A DNA stretch of 64,000 bases, taken from positions 4,898,001 to 4,962,000 of the forward strand of contig JAGTYA010000024.1 in NCBI GenBank assembly GCA_024291935.2, read 5' to 3'. Made by a program: the position numbers and the translations under genes. The notes beneath the pieces were generated by a model, which ran no database searches, had not been told where the DNA came from, and saw nothing but the letters and a program-made list of their open reading frames with translations. The DNA comes from Okapia johnstoni. Taxonomy: Eukaryota; Chordata; Mammalia; Artiodactyla; Giraffidae. Positions 41,850 through 51,984 of this stretch are shown piece after piece (within the stretch, counting starts at the first letter, position 1; each line of letters opens with the position of its first letter).

Positions 41850-42170
41850 TTCCCTGTTCCTGTGCCCAAGCCCTTCTCTCATGCCACATTTCTACACACT
41901 GACAACCTCTTTGACTTCCAGCTCATCCCACCCTCCACTCTGCCCTAGAGTGATACAGCTGGATCCCTCCTGCTGGAAACCCTTCTCAAGCTCCAGAGTG
42001 TCCTCAGGTCATGGTCCAGCCTCCTTGGCCCTGCACCAGCTGTGCAGAAGCACAGACATTAGCCAGGTACCCACCAGGCAGGATCCGCCCCCCTGCTTTT
42101 GCACCTACTCCTTTCTCTGCTTTCATGTTCTTCCCTCCCTGTTGGCCTGCTGGATTCTTACTCACTCTAT
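41850..42170 (+). mobile_element. L2 LINE, sense
   Basis: TTCCCTGTTCCTGTGCCCAA, CTCATCCCACCCTCCACTCT and GCTTTTGCACCTACTCCTTT follow L2 order; right end interrupted by an LTR. Confidence 0.6.
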
Positions 42171-42184
42171 TAGGGGAAACACTG

Positions 42185-42649
42185 ACTGAAACCGCCCACC
42201 CTGGCCAGGCACAATGGTAACCACTTGCCTGAGTTATTTTACAACAGGAGGTCTTGGTAACGGACATGAAACTAACAAGCTACCACCAACTGGAAGAATT
42301 TGGGAAAGGTAGAAAGGAGATGCCACATGTCCCACCACCTCCTGGAATCCTTCTCTCTGGCTTCCCTCTTGGCTTAGCAATCTGTGCGTCTCCAGGAAGG
42401 ACCCTGGGTAAGGATGATTGGCCAAAGACAACCCGGAAACTAATCCTGTCACCATAAAACTTGAGACTGTGAACCACGTGGCGGAGCAGTTCTCTGGGGT
42501 TCCCTTACCCTACTGCTCTCCACCCAGGTGCTTCTTCCCAATAAAGTCTCTTGCTTTGTCAGCTTGTGTGTCTCCTCGGACAATTCATTTCTGAGTGTCA
42601 GACAAGAGCCCACTCTTGGGCCCTAGAAGGGGCCCCACTTCCCGCAACA
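42185..42649 (+). mobile_element. ERV LTR, sense, complete or nearly so
   Basis: Begins around GACTGAAACCGCCCACCCTG and ends CTTCCCGCAACA. CATAAAA TATA-like box at 42453-42459, AATAAA at 42540-42545, then CTTGCTTTGTCAGCTTGTGT in R/U5. A partial second copy follows 44 bp later. Confidence 0.75.
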
Positions 42650-42693
42650 ATTCAAGGCTCAGCCCCAGCATCCCCCTTCTATGTAAAACCCTC

Positions 42694-42850
42694 TGTAAAA
42701 AACTGACTGAAACTGTCTACCCTGGCCAAGCACTATAATAACCATCTCCGTGAGTTATTTTATGACAGGAGGTCTTGGTAAGGGATATGGAACTAACAAG
42801 CCACCACCAACTGGAAGAACTCAGGAAAGGTCACAAGGCGACGCCGTGAG
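42694..42850 (+). mobile_element. Second LTR copy, U3 part only, sense
   Basis: AACTGACTGAAACTGTCTAC CCTGGCCAAGC, then GACAGGAGGTCTTGGTAAGG and CACCACCAACTGGAAGAACT repeat the U3 start of the neighbouring LTR at roughly 80-85% identity by eye. It stops after about 155 bp. The arrangement suggests a provirus lacking nearly all internal sequence, or two related insertions. Confidence 0.75.
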
Positions 42851-42879
42851 TCTGTTTCTAGCTCCACTCATGGTTCTCA

Positions 42880-43260
42880 GTTACGTATTCCCTGGTCTGT
42901 CTCTCCCACTAAACTGTGACCATCTCTAGGTCAGAAGCCAAGCTTGATTTTCTGTGTCTGGCAACAGATAAATTGTCAGTGTGTTTGTGGAGGGAATGAA
43001 TGAATGGACTTACTACTGTTAAGACAACAGCAACAGTTTCTGAAGCATATGGTATGGTATACTGCTTAGCACTGTACTAGGTAATTTGCCAACTTATCCA
43101 CCATAGCGTCACACTCCATTCTGAATTTAGCATGATTATCAGGCCCACTTTACAGAGGCGATACATTGGCTCAGAGATGTCAAAGGTTCAGTTCAAGGTC
43201 ACACTTTGAGGGAAAGAAGGGGTTTGAATTTGAACCCAGAGATCTTGCCTCCAGCCTCTT
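42880..43260. mobile_element. L2 end (sense) then MIR (antisense)
   Basis: AACTGTGACCATCTCTAGGT CAGAAGCC...GGAATGAATGAATGG is an L2 3' end. GCACTGTACTAGGTAATTTG, CCCACTTTACAGAGGCGATA and GGGTTTGAATTTGAACCCAG form an antisense MIR at about 43065-43255. Confidence 0.65.
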
Positions 43261-43287
43261 CACTTACCAAGTGTTTACTATGCACCT

Positions 43288-43435
43288 GGAGAAGGAAATG
43301 GCAACCCACTCCAGTATTTTTTGCCTAGAGAATCCCGTGGACAGAGGAGACTGGTGGGCTGCTGTACATAGGATTGCAGAGTTGGACACGACTGAAGCGA
43401 CTTAGCATGCATGCATGCATGCATGCATGCATGTA
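43288..43435 (+). mobile_element. BovA monomer SINE, sense, with (GCAT)7 tail
   Basis: GGAGAAGGAAATGGCAACCC through GACTGAAGCGACTTA, then an unusual GCAT-repeat tail at 43405-43432. Exact 11-bp target-site duplication TACTATGCACC at 43277-43287 and 43436-43446. The usual tail is AGC-rich. Confidence 0.95.
43405..43432. repeat. (GCAT)7 self-complementary microsatellite
   Basis: 28 bp of GCAT repeats, alternating purine-pyrimidine and palindromic, forming the 3' tail of the SINE. Confidence 0.93.
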
Positions 43436-43559
43436 TACTATGCACCAGGCACCGTCCTGTGGCCTGGGGACAGAGCTGGACCAAGAATAGGTCAAGTCTT
43501 TGCCTCACAATCAGAGCTCTCACTGTATGGGGTGGGGAGGAGACAAACACTAATAAAAT

Positions 43560-43734
43560 ACATATCTAAATAATGCCAGGGCTGATAATTGCTATGCAGA
43601 AAAATAGTGCAGGGCTGGGGGCAGAGTGATAGGCTGGGCAGGGTGATGTTTTTTGGGACATCTGAGCAGAGACTTGAGTGAAGTGGAGGGACAAGCCCTG
43701 GTTACAGCAGAGGGAAGCATGTTCTCGGCAGGGT
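43560..43734 (-). mobile_element. L2 LINE, antisense, left part
   Basis: AATTGCTATGCAGAAAAATA, GACATCTGAGCAGAGACTTG and GGGAAGCATGTTCTCGGCAG match antisense L2, continuing beyond the SINE at 43735. Confidence 0.65.
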
Positions 43735-43965
43735 GTGTGTGTTAGTTGCTCAGTCATGTCTGACTCTCTGAGTCGTGTCTGACTCTTTGTGACACCATGG
43801 ACTATAGCCCGCCAGTCTCCTCTGTCCATGGGGATTCTCCAGGCGAGAATTCTAGAGTGGGTTGCCAGCCCCTTCTCCAGGGGGTCTTCCCATCCCAGGA
43901 ATTGAACCTGGGTCTCCCGCATTGCAGGCAGATTCTTTACCGTCTGAGCCACCATGGAAGCCCAG
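43735..43965 (-). mobile_element. Bov-tA SINE, antisense, with internal tandem duplication
   Basis: GTTAGTTGCTCAGTCATGTC to TTACCGTCTGAGCCACCATG GAAGCCC. A tandem duplication of about 19 bp at 43751-43789 repeats the CATGTCTGACTCT segment as CGTGTCTGACTCT. Nested in L2. Confidence 0.93.
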
Positions 43966-44245
43966 GGGACAACAGCAAATGTAAAGTCCCAGAAGCCAGA
44001 ATAGGGTCTGTTTGAGAAACAGCAGGAGGTCAGTGTGGCTGGAGTTCTGCGAGTGGAAGAGTCAGAGGGGAGCAAGGTCAGAGCAGTGGCTTTGGGGCGG
44101 ATGGGGAGGAGGCTTGGGGGTCACACACATCTGAGTCAGCCCAGTAGCCTTGGAGGGCTGGGAGCAGAGTGGATGACTGCCTCTTTACTGATTCAAAGGT
44201 TCCTTCTGGCCTCTGGGAGGAGCTTAATCTTGGCCCCTCACTCTG
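43966..44245 (-). mobile_element. L2 LINE, antisense, right part
   Basis: GGTCTGTTTGAGAAACAGCA GGAGGTCAGTGTGGCTGGAG, then GTCAGAGCAGTGGC; same old repeat as at 6660-7080. Confidence 0.65.
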
Positions 44246-44364
44246 ATACTCTTTCTTTTTGTTAGTTTATTAAACTGCTTCTTCTCAGTCCTGGGCTCAC
44301 ATATGGGGTGGCCTTGGTCTCTCTCAGACTCTGCCAGGTTGGGAAAGTCCCAGAACCACAATCA

Positions 44365-44459
44365 CAATTTACCGAGCATGAAATGAAGGTGCCAGGAAGG
44401 TCCCCTCACCCACATATTCTCCTATAGTCCTCACAACAGTCCCATGAATAAGGTCATAT
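44365..44459 (-). mobile_element. MIR, antisense, left half interrupted by an LTR
   Basis: TTACCGAGCATGAAATG and CCTCACAACAGTCCCATGAA TAAGG are MIR; continuation GTAAAGATGAGGAGACTGCG GCCCAGAGAG resumes at 45030. Confidence 0.75.
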
Positions 44460-45027
44460 TGAAGGAGGGAACAGACAGAACAGGCTCCATCTTGAAAGCA
44501 GGATTCCATCTTAGACCGGACTGTGAACATTGGGCTACATACATGGTCACCCTCCCAATGAACTCTGAACTCTGCGCCCAGTGTCTATGGAAACGACATA
44601 CCAACGGAAAACCAGACCCCCGGATGGAAGAGCCTCAGGGCTCGTACCTAAACTCTTTGTCACCTAAAAGAATACATTAATTATCTCTGTAACAGAACAG
44701 AGTTGTAAATTCTATTATGCTTATTGGGGTATGACCACAGGCCTATTGACAAATGTCCACTGTTTAACTACCTATGCTTATGGGACATGAACCATGGGTT
44801 AACTTTGATCGTATCTCTCTTTTTCTTTGTCCAAACTAGTTTCAGGGAATTTGGGGAGGTGAGTTTGAGCACGTACACTTAGCATATATAAGGTTTTCAC
44901 AAAAACTGGTCTGGGTCCTTGGCTAAGAGGAGACTCTGCCTTGGGCCCGCCGGAGTAATAAACTGCACTCCACTGTCTGCATTGTCCTTCTGAGTGAGTT
45001 TGTTTCCCGGAACACGTGGCTACAACA
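44460..45027 (+). mobile_element. Solo ERV LTR, sense, inserted in a MIR
   Basis: Starts TGAAGGAGGGAACAGACAGA ACAGGCTCCATC and ends CACGTGGCTACAACA. TATATAA box at 44885-44891 and AATAAA at 44957-44962, 66 bp after it, then a GT-rich downstream region. The MIR text is split cleanly at both sides. A target-site duplication is not unambiguous. Ruminant ERV LTR by memory. Confidence 0.8.
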
Positions 45028-45170
45028 ATTGTAAAGATGAGGAGACTGCGGCCCAGAGAGCCTGGGCTGCCTGACGCAAGCCCCGTAAAGAAGGGAGTCT
45101 CCCTGAAATGGGAGCTCAGGGAGGGTCAGGAGCTCACCCAAGGGCACACAGCATTTTTTCAGATCCCACT
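45028..45170 (-). mobile_element. MIR, antisense, right half
   Basis: GTAAAGATGAGGAGACTGCG GCCCAGAGAGCC and GGAGCTCACCCAAGGGCACA CAGCA; the second phrase is a further MIR-like match. Confidence 0.75.
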
Positions 45171-45189
45171 CCTACCTTGGCCAGTAGCA

Positions 45190-45385
45190 CTGAAGCTTCT
45201 CCCACTCTGATCCTCAGGTCAGGATTGGCTGTAGGGCACAGTGAGGCTGAGCTTGCAGAGAGATCTTTAAAAATGATAAATCAGATCATTTCACCCCCTG
45301 ACTGTGGCTGATGGGGGGAACTCTAGCCTTTAAAGCTGAGTCAGTCTCATGACTTCATGGCCAATCACACTCCAGCACCGGGGCA
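45190..45385 (+). mobile_element. L2 fragment, sense
   Basis: AGATCTTTAAAAATGATAAA TCAGATCATTTCACCCCC is the L2 'atctttctaaaatgtaaatcagatcatgtcac' region. Confidence 0.7.
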
Positions 45386-45469
45386 GCTGATGCCACAGTG
45401 TAACCCCTAGGCCCTGGGAAGACACAAGGTACTTGACTTCACATATGGTGCTTAACTTTCCAACATCTC

Positions 45470-45608
45470 CAGTCCTCAATACAACCCCTGCAGGGTACAT
45501 GGTGGTGCCCCACTTTACACAACTGCAAGCCGAGGCTCCCAGAGGTGAGGGGACATACCCAGACTCACACAGCCTGGAAACAGAGGATCCAACCCCAGAG
45601 CTGCTGTC
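45470..45608 (-). mobile_element. MIR SINE, antisense
   Basis: CCTCAATACAACCCCTGCAG GG, CCACTTTACACAACTGCAAG and GAGGGGACATACCCAGACTC ACACAGCCTGG in order. Confidence 0.75.
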
Positions 45609-46089
45609 CCCAAAGCCCCCAGTCAGCACCTCTGAGGCCTCATGTTGGGAAAACAGCAAGATTGATGCCTCTGTCTGCAGCCGGGCCCCACTGTTTCCAG
45701 CTCTCCCACCCGAATGGCTGGGCTAGCAATGTTTTATTACTTAAATCAAATCCAATAAGTATTACTTACTCCTTTGGCTGGACATTGAGAAATTGTCTCA
45801 GCCATGAGGTGAAAGGTAAAAAGGGGTTGCTGGAGAAGAAGGATAAAGATCAGTGTGACAGAAGCTGGGGTGGACTGGAGTGTGTGAAAGACCTGAGGTC
45901 AAGGAGGCTGGCCTAGGGTCTGGGGTAGTGGACTCCCAGCTCAGAGATCCTATCGCCGACTCCTAGGTGACCCATTATCTTCTCCAGGAGTGCCTCCATT
46001 CTGGGTAAAATGGCTTTGGCTGTGTATTTCCAGTGGGCAGCTCTGTTTCTGGAACTTTCAGACACAGACTCTGCTGGACCCTTTTACCT
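45609..46089. other. No gene or repeat seen
   Basis: Unassigned. A 123-codon frame starting in the MIR runs through here and has no domain. Confidence 0.4.
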
Positions 46090-46250
46090 CCTTGGTCCTC
46101 CCAGCCTTTGCTCCACTGGTGGGTCTGCCGGGACTCTCTTCCTTTCCTGTGACTCGTGTACTCTTGCTCATCCTCCCCACCCTACCTGAGACACTGCGTC
46201 CTCCAGGGAGGCCCCCGACACTCCCATGCTGGACTGTCCATCCTGCTTTT
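46090..46250 (+). mobile_element. Possible L2 fragment, sense
   Basis: CTTGCTCATCCTCCCCACCC and CCTCCAGGGAGGCCCCCGAC resemble L2 'ctcatcctt...ctccagggaggccttcc'. Confidence 0.45.
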
Positions 46251-46397
46251 CCCGCTGCCTGTGCCCAAAGCTGTGCCTCAGGCTCAGGTATTCACCTCGA
46301 CCCCCACTCCATTCCCAGGAGCATGAACCAGGGAAGAAGTTACACCTGGGCTCAGGAAGTGGTCTCTGGGTCACTTGGTCTGGGAACTGGGGGGACC

Positions 46398-46455
46398 CTA
46401 GCAGTCCATGGGGTAGCAAAGGGTCGGATATGACTTAGCAACTGAACAACAGCAA
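46398..46455 (+). mobile_element. BovB/SINE 3' terminal fragment, sense
   Basis: CTAGCAGTCCATGGGGTAGC AAAGGGTCGGATATGACTTA GCAACTGAAC is only the last part of the shared BovB/BovA tail, and sits inverted to the SINE at 46505. Confidence 0.85.
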
Positions 46456-46504
46456 CAGCTATCTGAACCATGGTCTAGAATGATAAAGCTCAAATCTTGG
46501 ATAA

Positions 46505-46704
46505 GTGTTAGTCGCTCAGTTGTGTCTGACTCTTTGCAACCCCATGCAGTGGGGCTTGCCAGGCTCTTCTGTCCATGGGATTCTCCAGGCAAGAATCCTG
46601 GAGTGGATTGCCATTTCCTTCCCCAGGAGATCTTCCCAACCCAGGGATTGAACCCGGGTCTCCAGCATTGCAGGCAGACTCTTTACTGTCTAGGCCTCCA
46701 GGGA
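46505..46704 (-). mobile_element. Bov-tA SINE, antisense, with TSD
   Basis: GTGTTAGTCGCTCAGTTGTG to TTTACTGTCTAGGCCTCCAG GGA. Target-site duplication AGCTCAAATCTTGGATA (46487 onward) and AGCTCAAACCTTGGATA (46705 onward), one mismatch in 17. Confidence 0.95.
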
Positions 46705-46721
46705 AGCTCAAACCTTGGATA

Positions 46722-48004
46722 GGCATAGCTTTTTAGCCAGGCAGATCTCTCATCCTGGGGAAGGGAATGCAGAAGGAGGGGGGCCAGGCTGGAGCCTGTA
46801 AAGTGCAGGGCCCAGGTCCGCGATGGTATGAAGTCCAACCCTGCTCCATCTGACAGGCTGTCAGCCCAGTTCCTTAGTGGGAAGGACTCAAAGGGCTGGA
46901 CCAAGACATTAGGGAGGTGAGACTCTGAGATCCCAGGCCAAGGCCACAGACAAAGTTTCAGAGACAGGACTAGACTTAGAGACTGGAGTCCCAGGAACAG
47001 GGTGACCACCTCATCCCCATTGCCCCTGACTTCCCTGTAGTGCCCTCTGTCCTGGGCCGTTTGAGACACTTGGTCACCAGATTAAGGACAGTGTTGGCCA
47101 GACAAGGGATCTGGGCTCTAGCAGTTGGGATTCAGGGAGGATGTCAGGAATGTCCATCAGCCTCCCACCTACCTGTACAGGTGAGAGGGTCCAGGTGAAC
47201 CTGTTTACCTGACAACAGGCCAAGGCAGGGCTGACAGACCCAGCAGGACTCACTCCACTTCCTTAAGTATCACCACTTGAAACAGAAGCTGGAGCACCAG
47301 TGAGAAGTATGTACTTACAGCCAGATCTACAATTCATTCAAAGCAGAACAATTCAGCTCGCCCTACAGTGACCCCACAACTTATACATTCACACTCACGC
47401 TGCAGATAAATACATCTTAAAGAGCTATGACTTCTCAGGAGTTCATGCCTTCTAGATTCATCTCCCTTAATGGAGCTTTCACAAGAATGAACAAGAGACC
47501 CTCTTCTTTTAAAGAAAAGGAAGAGGAGGGTTTATTAGCGAGTCGAGAGAAAATTCTGATTTTAACATAATGTGGCTTAAAAGGAAGTGCTGCCTTTTGC
47601 CAAATAGCTCTTCATGAGCTTCTTACCACTGTTTGTTCATAAAAGCAGAGGAAGGCACGCTGAGACACAGGCATGCTGTCATTAACCAAGCGGTAATGGA
47701 TGCGCAGTTTTCCCAAGCACAGAGAATCCATTTCCATAGACTGCGTAGAGGCCAGACCCACTCTGTCAGAGCTGGACCGAGAGACAAGAGATGGTAAAGC
47801 AAGGAGGCAGGAGAGGAACAGCCATGGATCCCATGGGGGATTCTGGAAGGGATGCCGGGAGTGAATGATAACCCTGGGAGCAACAGCCCTCCTGTGGTCC
47901 AGGGTTTCACTCTCTAGAGGTCCACCAGAGTCCTGGCAGGGAGGGAGCCCCTCTGTCAGACACCATTCACCTTCCAGGCTCTGGGCTGGGCCTGTTGCAT
48001 ATTT
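46722..48004. other. No gene or recognisable repeat seen
   Basis: About 1.3 kb with no family I can name. A 128-codon minus frame near 46683-47069 overlaps the SINE and lacks domains. Confidence 0.4.
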
Positions 48005-48140
48005 CGGGGTTTATTACTCCACCCTGAAGTCCTAGGGGTGTGTTACTATGCCCATTTCCCTGCCCTGATCATTGAGGTCACTTGCCCAGGGTCACAGAGA
48101 AGGTGTGTGGAGCAGGGGGCAGCCCCTGCCTACAGAGCTA
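48005..48140 (-). mobile_element. MIR SINE, antisense
   Basis: GTTACTATGCCCATTTCCCT then GGTCACTTGCCCAGGGTCAC AGAG and GTGTGGAGCAGGGGGC follow antisense MIR. Confidence 0.75.
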
Positions 48141-49734
48141 ATTTCGGCTGGAAAGTGGTCCCCTGGGCTCACCGCCCACCCAGCACCCTGCACCTCCTCC
48201 CTCCTGTGACCCCCTCCCAGCCCTGGGGACCACCACTGATGCTGTTACCCAGCCCTCCTCCCTAGTGTACTCTGCCTCATGGCCGCCTGCTGACCCTGCC
48301 AGGCCCCTGCAATGTCGCTGTCTGGTCTGAGATGGACCTGCTTAGCTGATGGGAGAGGGAGAGGGGCCAGCACATCCTTTCCAGGCAGCCTGAGCCTTTA
48401 ATGGGGGGCTTCCCGGAGAGGGCACACCCAGTGAGAGCGTCCAAACACAGCCTCTTCAGAGGGAGACCTCGGCTAGAGCGTTGTCAGAGGCGTGAGGCTC
48501 TGTGGGGACAGAGGTGGTGGAGAAAGAGCCCCTCATCTGGGCTGGGGGCCCATGATGTGCTGAGTGAGTGGGCCAGGCCATGTCCCTCTCTAGACTTGGG
48601 TGTCTCTGATTGTAAGGTTATGGGGCTGGGTTATTTGCAGGTGACACCACAGCTCCAATTCCCTGTGGGCCCCTGACCTCTGACAAGAGGTTAACATTTC
48701 TGCAATCGAGGATGGCTGTGACCCCAGGGAGGTCAGGGGATCTCTGGCAATGCCTGAGAGGACACTGGATCCAGCTCCTCTGCCTTTGAGCCAGTCCTGC
48801 CCCTCCCTCTCCCTCTAGGCAGCACCAGATCCCATCACAATTTAGCCTTTCTCCTGAGTCTTCTTCTAAACCCTTCAACCACCTCTTCTCCCCAAAGCTC
48901 CAGATTGGCTCACAGCCTCAGTTCCTCCCTTGAACGTGAGCCAGGCTTGGCTCTCCTGCTCGAACACCCCTGCTGACGCCGGCTCTCTGTTCTCCCTCTC
49001 CACTCTGTCCTGAATCCCCAAAGCCCCATAGCAACTGTCAGCCCAGCCTAGGCACAGGCATCCCAGGAAGACCCAGCCGTTCTCACTGCAGACTGCACGA
49101 CACAGGAAACGAACACCAGGGTCCACCCTGGAAGACATGGCAACTGTGGGGGATTTGCTGTCCCCCATCAGGGGCAGGATACCTGCATGCGGATCCTTTG
49201 TTCCCTGTGAAGGGAAGCCCTGGTCCTTGGCAGATGAGTTCAGGCTTTGGTTGCATTTAAACTGCATTAAACTGACAGCTCTTCTGTTGTCAGTTCTTTC
49301 TTTCTTTCTTTGCGGGCCATCTGGCTTGCTCTCTCTCTCAAATGTCTTCTTTTGTGTTCCTGAAAATTGTTTTCAGTTCCAGCAAAGAAGGTCTCTGGCT
49401 TTGCATAAAGTCCAAGCTCTCAGGCTTCCCACCTGCTTTCCCTCCCTCCTGGCCGGACACTGGGTCCTCACTATCTGAGCCACAGAGGAAGGTGACATGG
49501 CATCTTGGAGGTGACACATAGGTCTCACCCTGTGGCCAGAAATGCCATTGCCCATGAGATCCATGAACCAGCACAGTGGACCCTCTCCCCCCAGGTTCAC
49601 AGATGAACATGTGCCCCATGTTCACCCGGGAAGGAGCCTTGTGATCCTCACAGTGGTGACACTGATGGTAACTCATGATCACGGAGCCTTTCCTGTGGGC
49701 TGGGTGTGGAGCTGGGGTTCTTCCCAGGCGCTGT
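48141..49734. other. No gene or recognisable repeat seen
   Basis: About 1.6 kb unassigned apart from a (TTTC)4 run near 49295-49312. Frames up to 130 codons on both strands are shadows without domains. Confidence 0.4.
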
Positions 49735-49862
49735 CTCTCACTCCTCCCCTGAACTCTACAAAGTGGGCACTATGCCTGTTCCCATTCCTCAGATGAAGAC
49801 ACTGAAGCTTAGAGAAGTAAGAAACTCACCTCAGCTCACACAGCCAGTAAGCAACACAGAGC
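49735..49862 (-). mobile_element. MIR SINE, antisense
   Basis: AAGTGGGCACTATGCCTGTT CCCATTCCTCAGATGAAGAC and CTCACACAGCCAGTAAGC in order. Confidence 0.8.
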
Positions 49863-50109
49863 ATCACACATCTGTGCATGTTGGTGCATCAGCCCCTGCA
49901 TATATCAGGGGTCCCTGCAACAGCAAGCCTTGCCCTGCCTCCAAAGATGCGCTCCTTGTCTCACTGATGACACAAATCCTCATGAGTGTTAAGGGAAAGC
50001 CTTTCTGTCCCTGGGATTCATGTGCTCCCATGTGTCTAGCACACTCTCCCCATGGACACAGCTAATCCTGTCTCCCAGGTACTCTGGATCCAGCCTGGAA
50101 GTGACCTTG

Positions 50110-50230
50110 AGTGGCCTCAGCCTACAGCATCTTGAAGTGGGGCTTCAGTTCCCGCTCAGAGATCGAAGTCAGGTCATGGTAGTAAGAGCACCAAATCTTA
50201 GCCACTAGGCCAGTGGTCCGTGGCAAGGCC
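50110..50230 (-). mobile_element. tRNA-derived (CHR-like) segment, antisense
   Basis: On the minus strand GGCCTAGTGGCTAAGATTTG GTGCTC...GACTTCGATCTCTGAGCGG has the A-box/B-box-like layout of ruminant CHR-type SINEs. The flank to about 50400 (ATGGAAAGTAGTGAAACACA, GTCGCTGAGTGCATGCC) may belong to an LTR carrying it. It is not a tRNA gene: acceptor-stem pairing is not seen. Confidence 0.45.
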
Positions 50231-51430
50231 CTGGCTCTTTGGCTTGGCAGAAAAGAATTCTCACAAAGATGGAAAGTAGTGAAACACATATTAGGAGGAA
50301 AAAGAGTATAGTGAGTGTGGATAGACACATGGGCAGACTCAGAGAGAGAGTCGCTGAGTGCATGCCTCAAGGTAGTTTGAATCATTTTTATGGGGCACTT
50401 CTTCTGGATTTCCTGTGCTAATCATTTTTATTTGCCTGGTTCAGAGTTCATACTTGGTATATCTCAGGATCCTCCCATGTGTGCACACACAGCTCTTAGG
50501 CAAGATGAATTCTACCTCAGAGGCCTACGGGTAGTTAGCATCTCTTAGCATCATGCCCCTTGTGAACTCCAAAGAGCCCTTCTGTGCATGAGTAGTTGGG
50601 GAAGTCTCCTGACTGAGAATGAGAAATATGTGCGCTCTTAACTTCTATCTTGGCAGGGCTCAGCCTCCTCCCTCCACTGTCCTACTCTTTTTGTCTTGGA
50701 GTATCGGTCTACAAAGATTGAACTCCATCTGTTTGCAATGGGGTACCATCTACCTTCTGCTGCAGCAGGACAGCCTTTGGACCAGTGATGGACGCACACG
50801 CAAGTACCCCCAGTAACACTCTCCACCTGGGCACCCCTCCAGGGGCCTGATAGTGAACCAGTCCCCAAAGAAAATGGTCCCTGAGTGCCCCCACCCCCAC
50901 CATGGGACCACAGGCACTTGAAGACCCTTCTCCTTCCTCCTCTCAATCTCGTTTCCCCTTCTACTAAGTCCCTCATGCCCACCACCCAACCAGGGGAGTC
51001 AGCTCTCCTCAGCAAGAGAGGAAGAAAACAGACTGAGATTGTTGCTCCGGCTTAATCGGCTTCAACGTGGAGTATCAGGGATGTGAATTATGGGCTCCCA
51101 GCGCTTCATCACCCCGGTTACTGTCATATCTTTATTCATTCTGGAAAAGTAAATTAGCACAGTCTTTCCAATCTTGTTCTCCAGGAGAAATGAACGGCAG
51201 CAAAGAGAGAACTGGCTGTGATGGGGGTGTTTGATAGAATTTTGACCTAGGCTTCCTGCACCCAAAAGTCTCATTGCCCTGGTGATGGCCAGGCTGATCT
51301 CCTGGGGATGTGGTTTGGGACACTTGGGATAGACGTTTGCCTCTTCTCTGTTTAATCCCAGAAGAAGGTGGGTGGGATGGGGGGGTCAGCCTGTCTCCTC
51401 CAGTTCTGCTTCCTCACACAGGAGCATGCT
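50231..51430. other. No gene seen; 50231-50650 possibly LTR-derived
   Basis: Left part could be a minus-strand LTR (plus TTTTTATGGGGC near 50386 would be a TATA-like box), unproven. The rest is unassigned except a G4 motif at 51370. Confidence 0.35.
51370..51385 (+). other. G-quadruplex motif
   Basis: GGGTGGGATGGGGGGG: G3 runs with loops 1, 2 and 1 nt, a compact stable-type G4. Confidence 0.6.
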
Positions 51431-51437
51431 TGAGGGG

Positions 51438-51540
51438 GAGGTCTTATTATCCCCATTTCACGGAGGTGGGCACTGAAGCTTCAAGAGGGCAGGTGACACC
51501 ACAGTCATGCAGCCAGCGAGAAGCATGTGTGGGGGGGTGC
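51438..51540 (-). mobile_element. MIR SINE, antisense
   Basis: CTTATTATCCCCATTTCACG GAGG, GCACTGAAGCTTCAAGAGGG and CAGTCATGCAGCCAGCGAGA follow antisense MIR. Confidence 0.85.
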
Positions 51541-51984
51541 TGCTTGCCTCCCGTGTGGGCATCCCTGGGGCAGGGGTGGTGTCTCACCCATGAGGGGAGT
51601 CCACAGAGGCTTGCTGGGGGGACTCGGTTGTGCCTACCCCCGGTCCTTGTGGCTCAGAAACCAGCAGTGGCTCTGAAGCCTGGGCGTGGGAGCAGATGCT
51701 GGGTGGGTCTCTGTCCTTCCATCAGGCAGGCTGGTTCAAGGTGAGGATGGAGGAGAAAGCCCAGCTCAATGCAGATGTGCCCACATCATCTCTTGGTCCT
51801 TAGGGCTCCGGGTGGAGGGCAGAGCGTGTCTGGGCGACTGGACTTGGGAGAGTGACTGTCTCCACTCCGCTGACAGTGCAGGCTCCTGTGAGCCAGTCAG
51901 GAGGTGGTGGAGAAAAGAAGGCTGTGTGCAGCGGAGGAGGGAGTGAGCTCCCAGCATCTGATGCTCTGGGCGCTGCTGGCTCCT
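51541..51984. other. No gene or repeat seen
   Basis: Unassigned. Confidence 0.4.
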
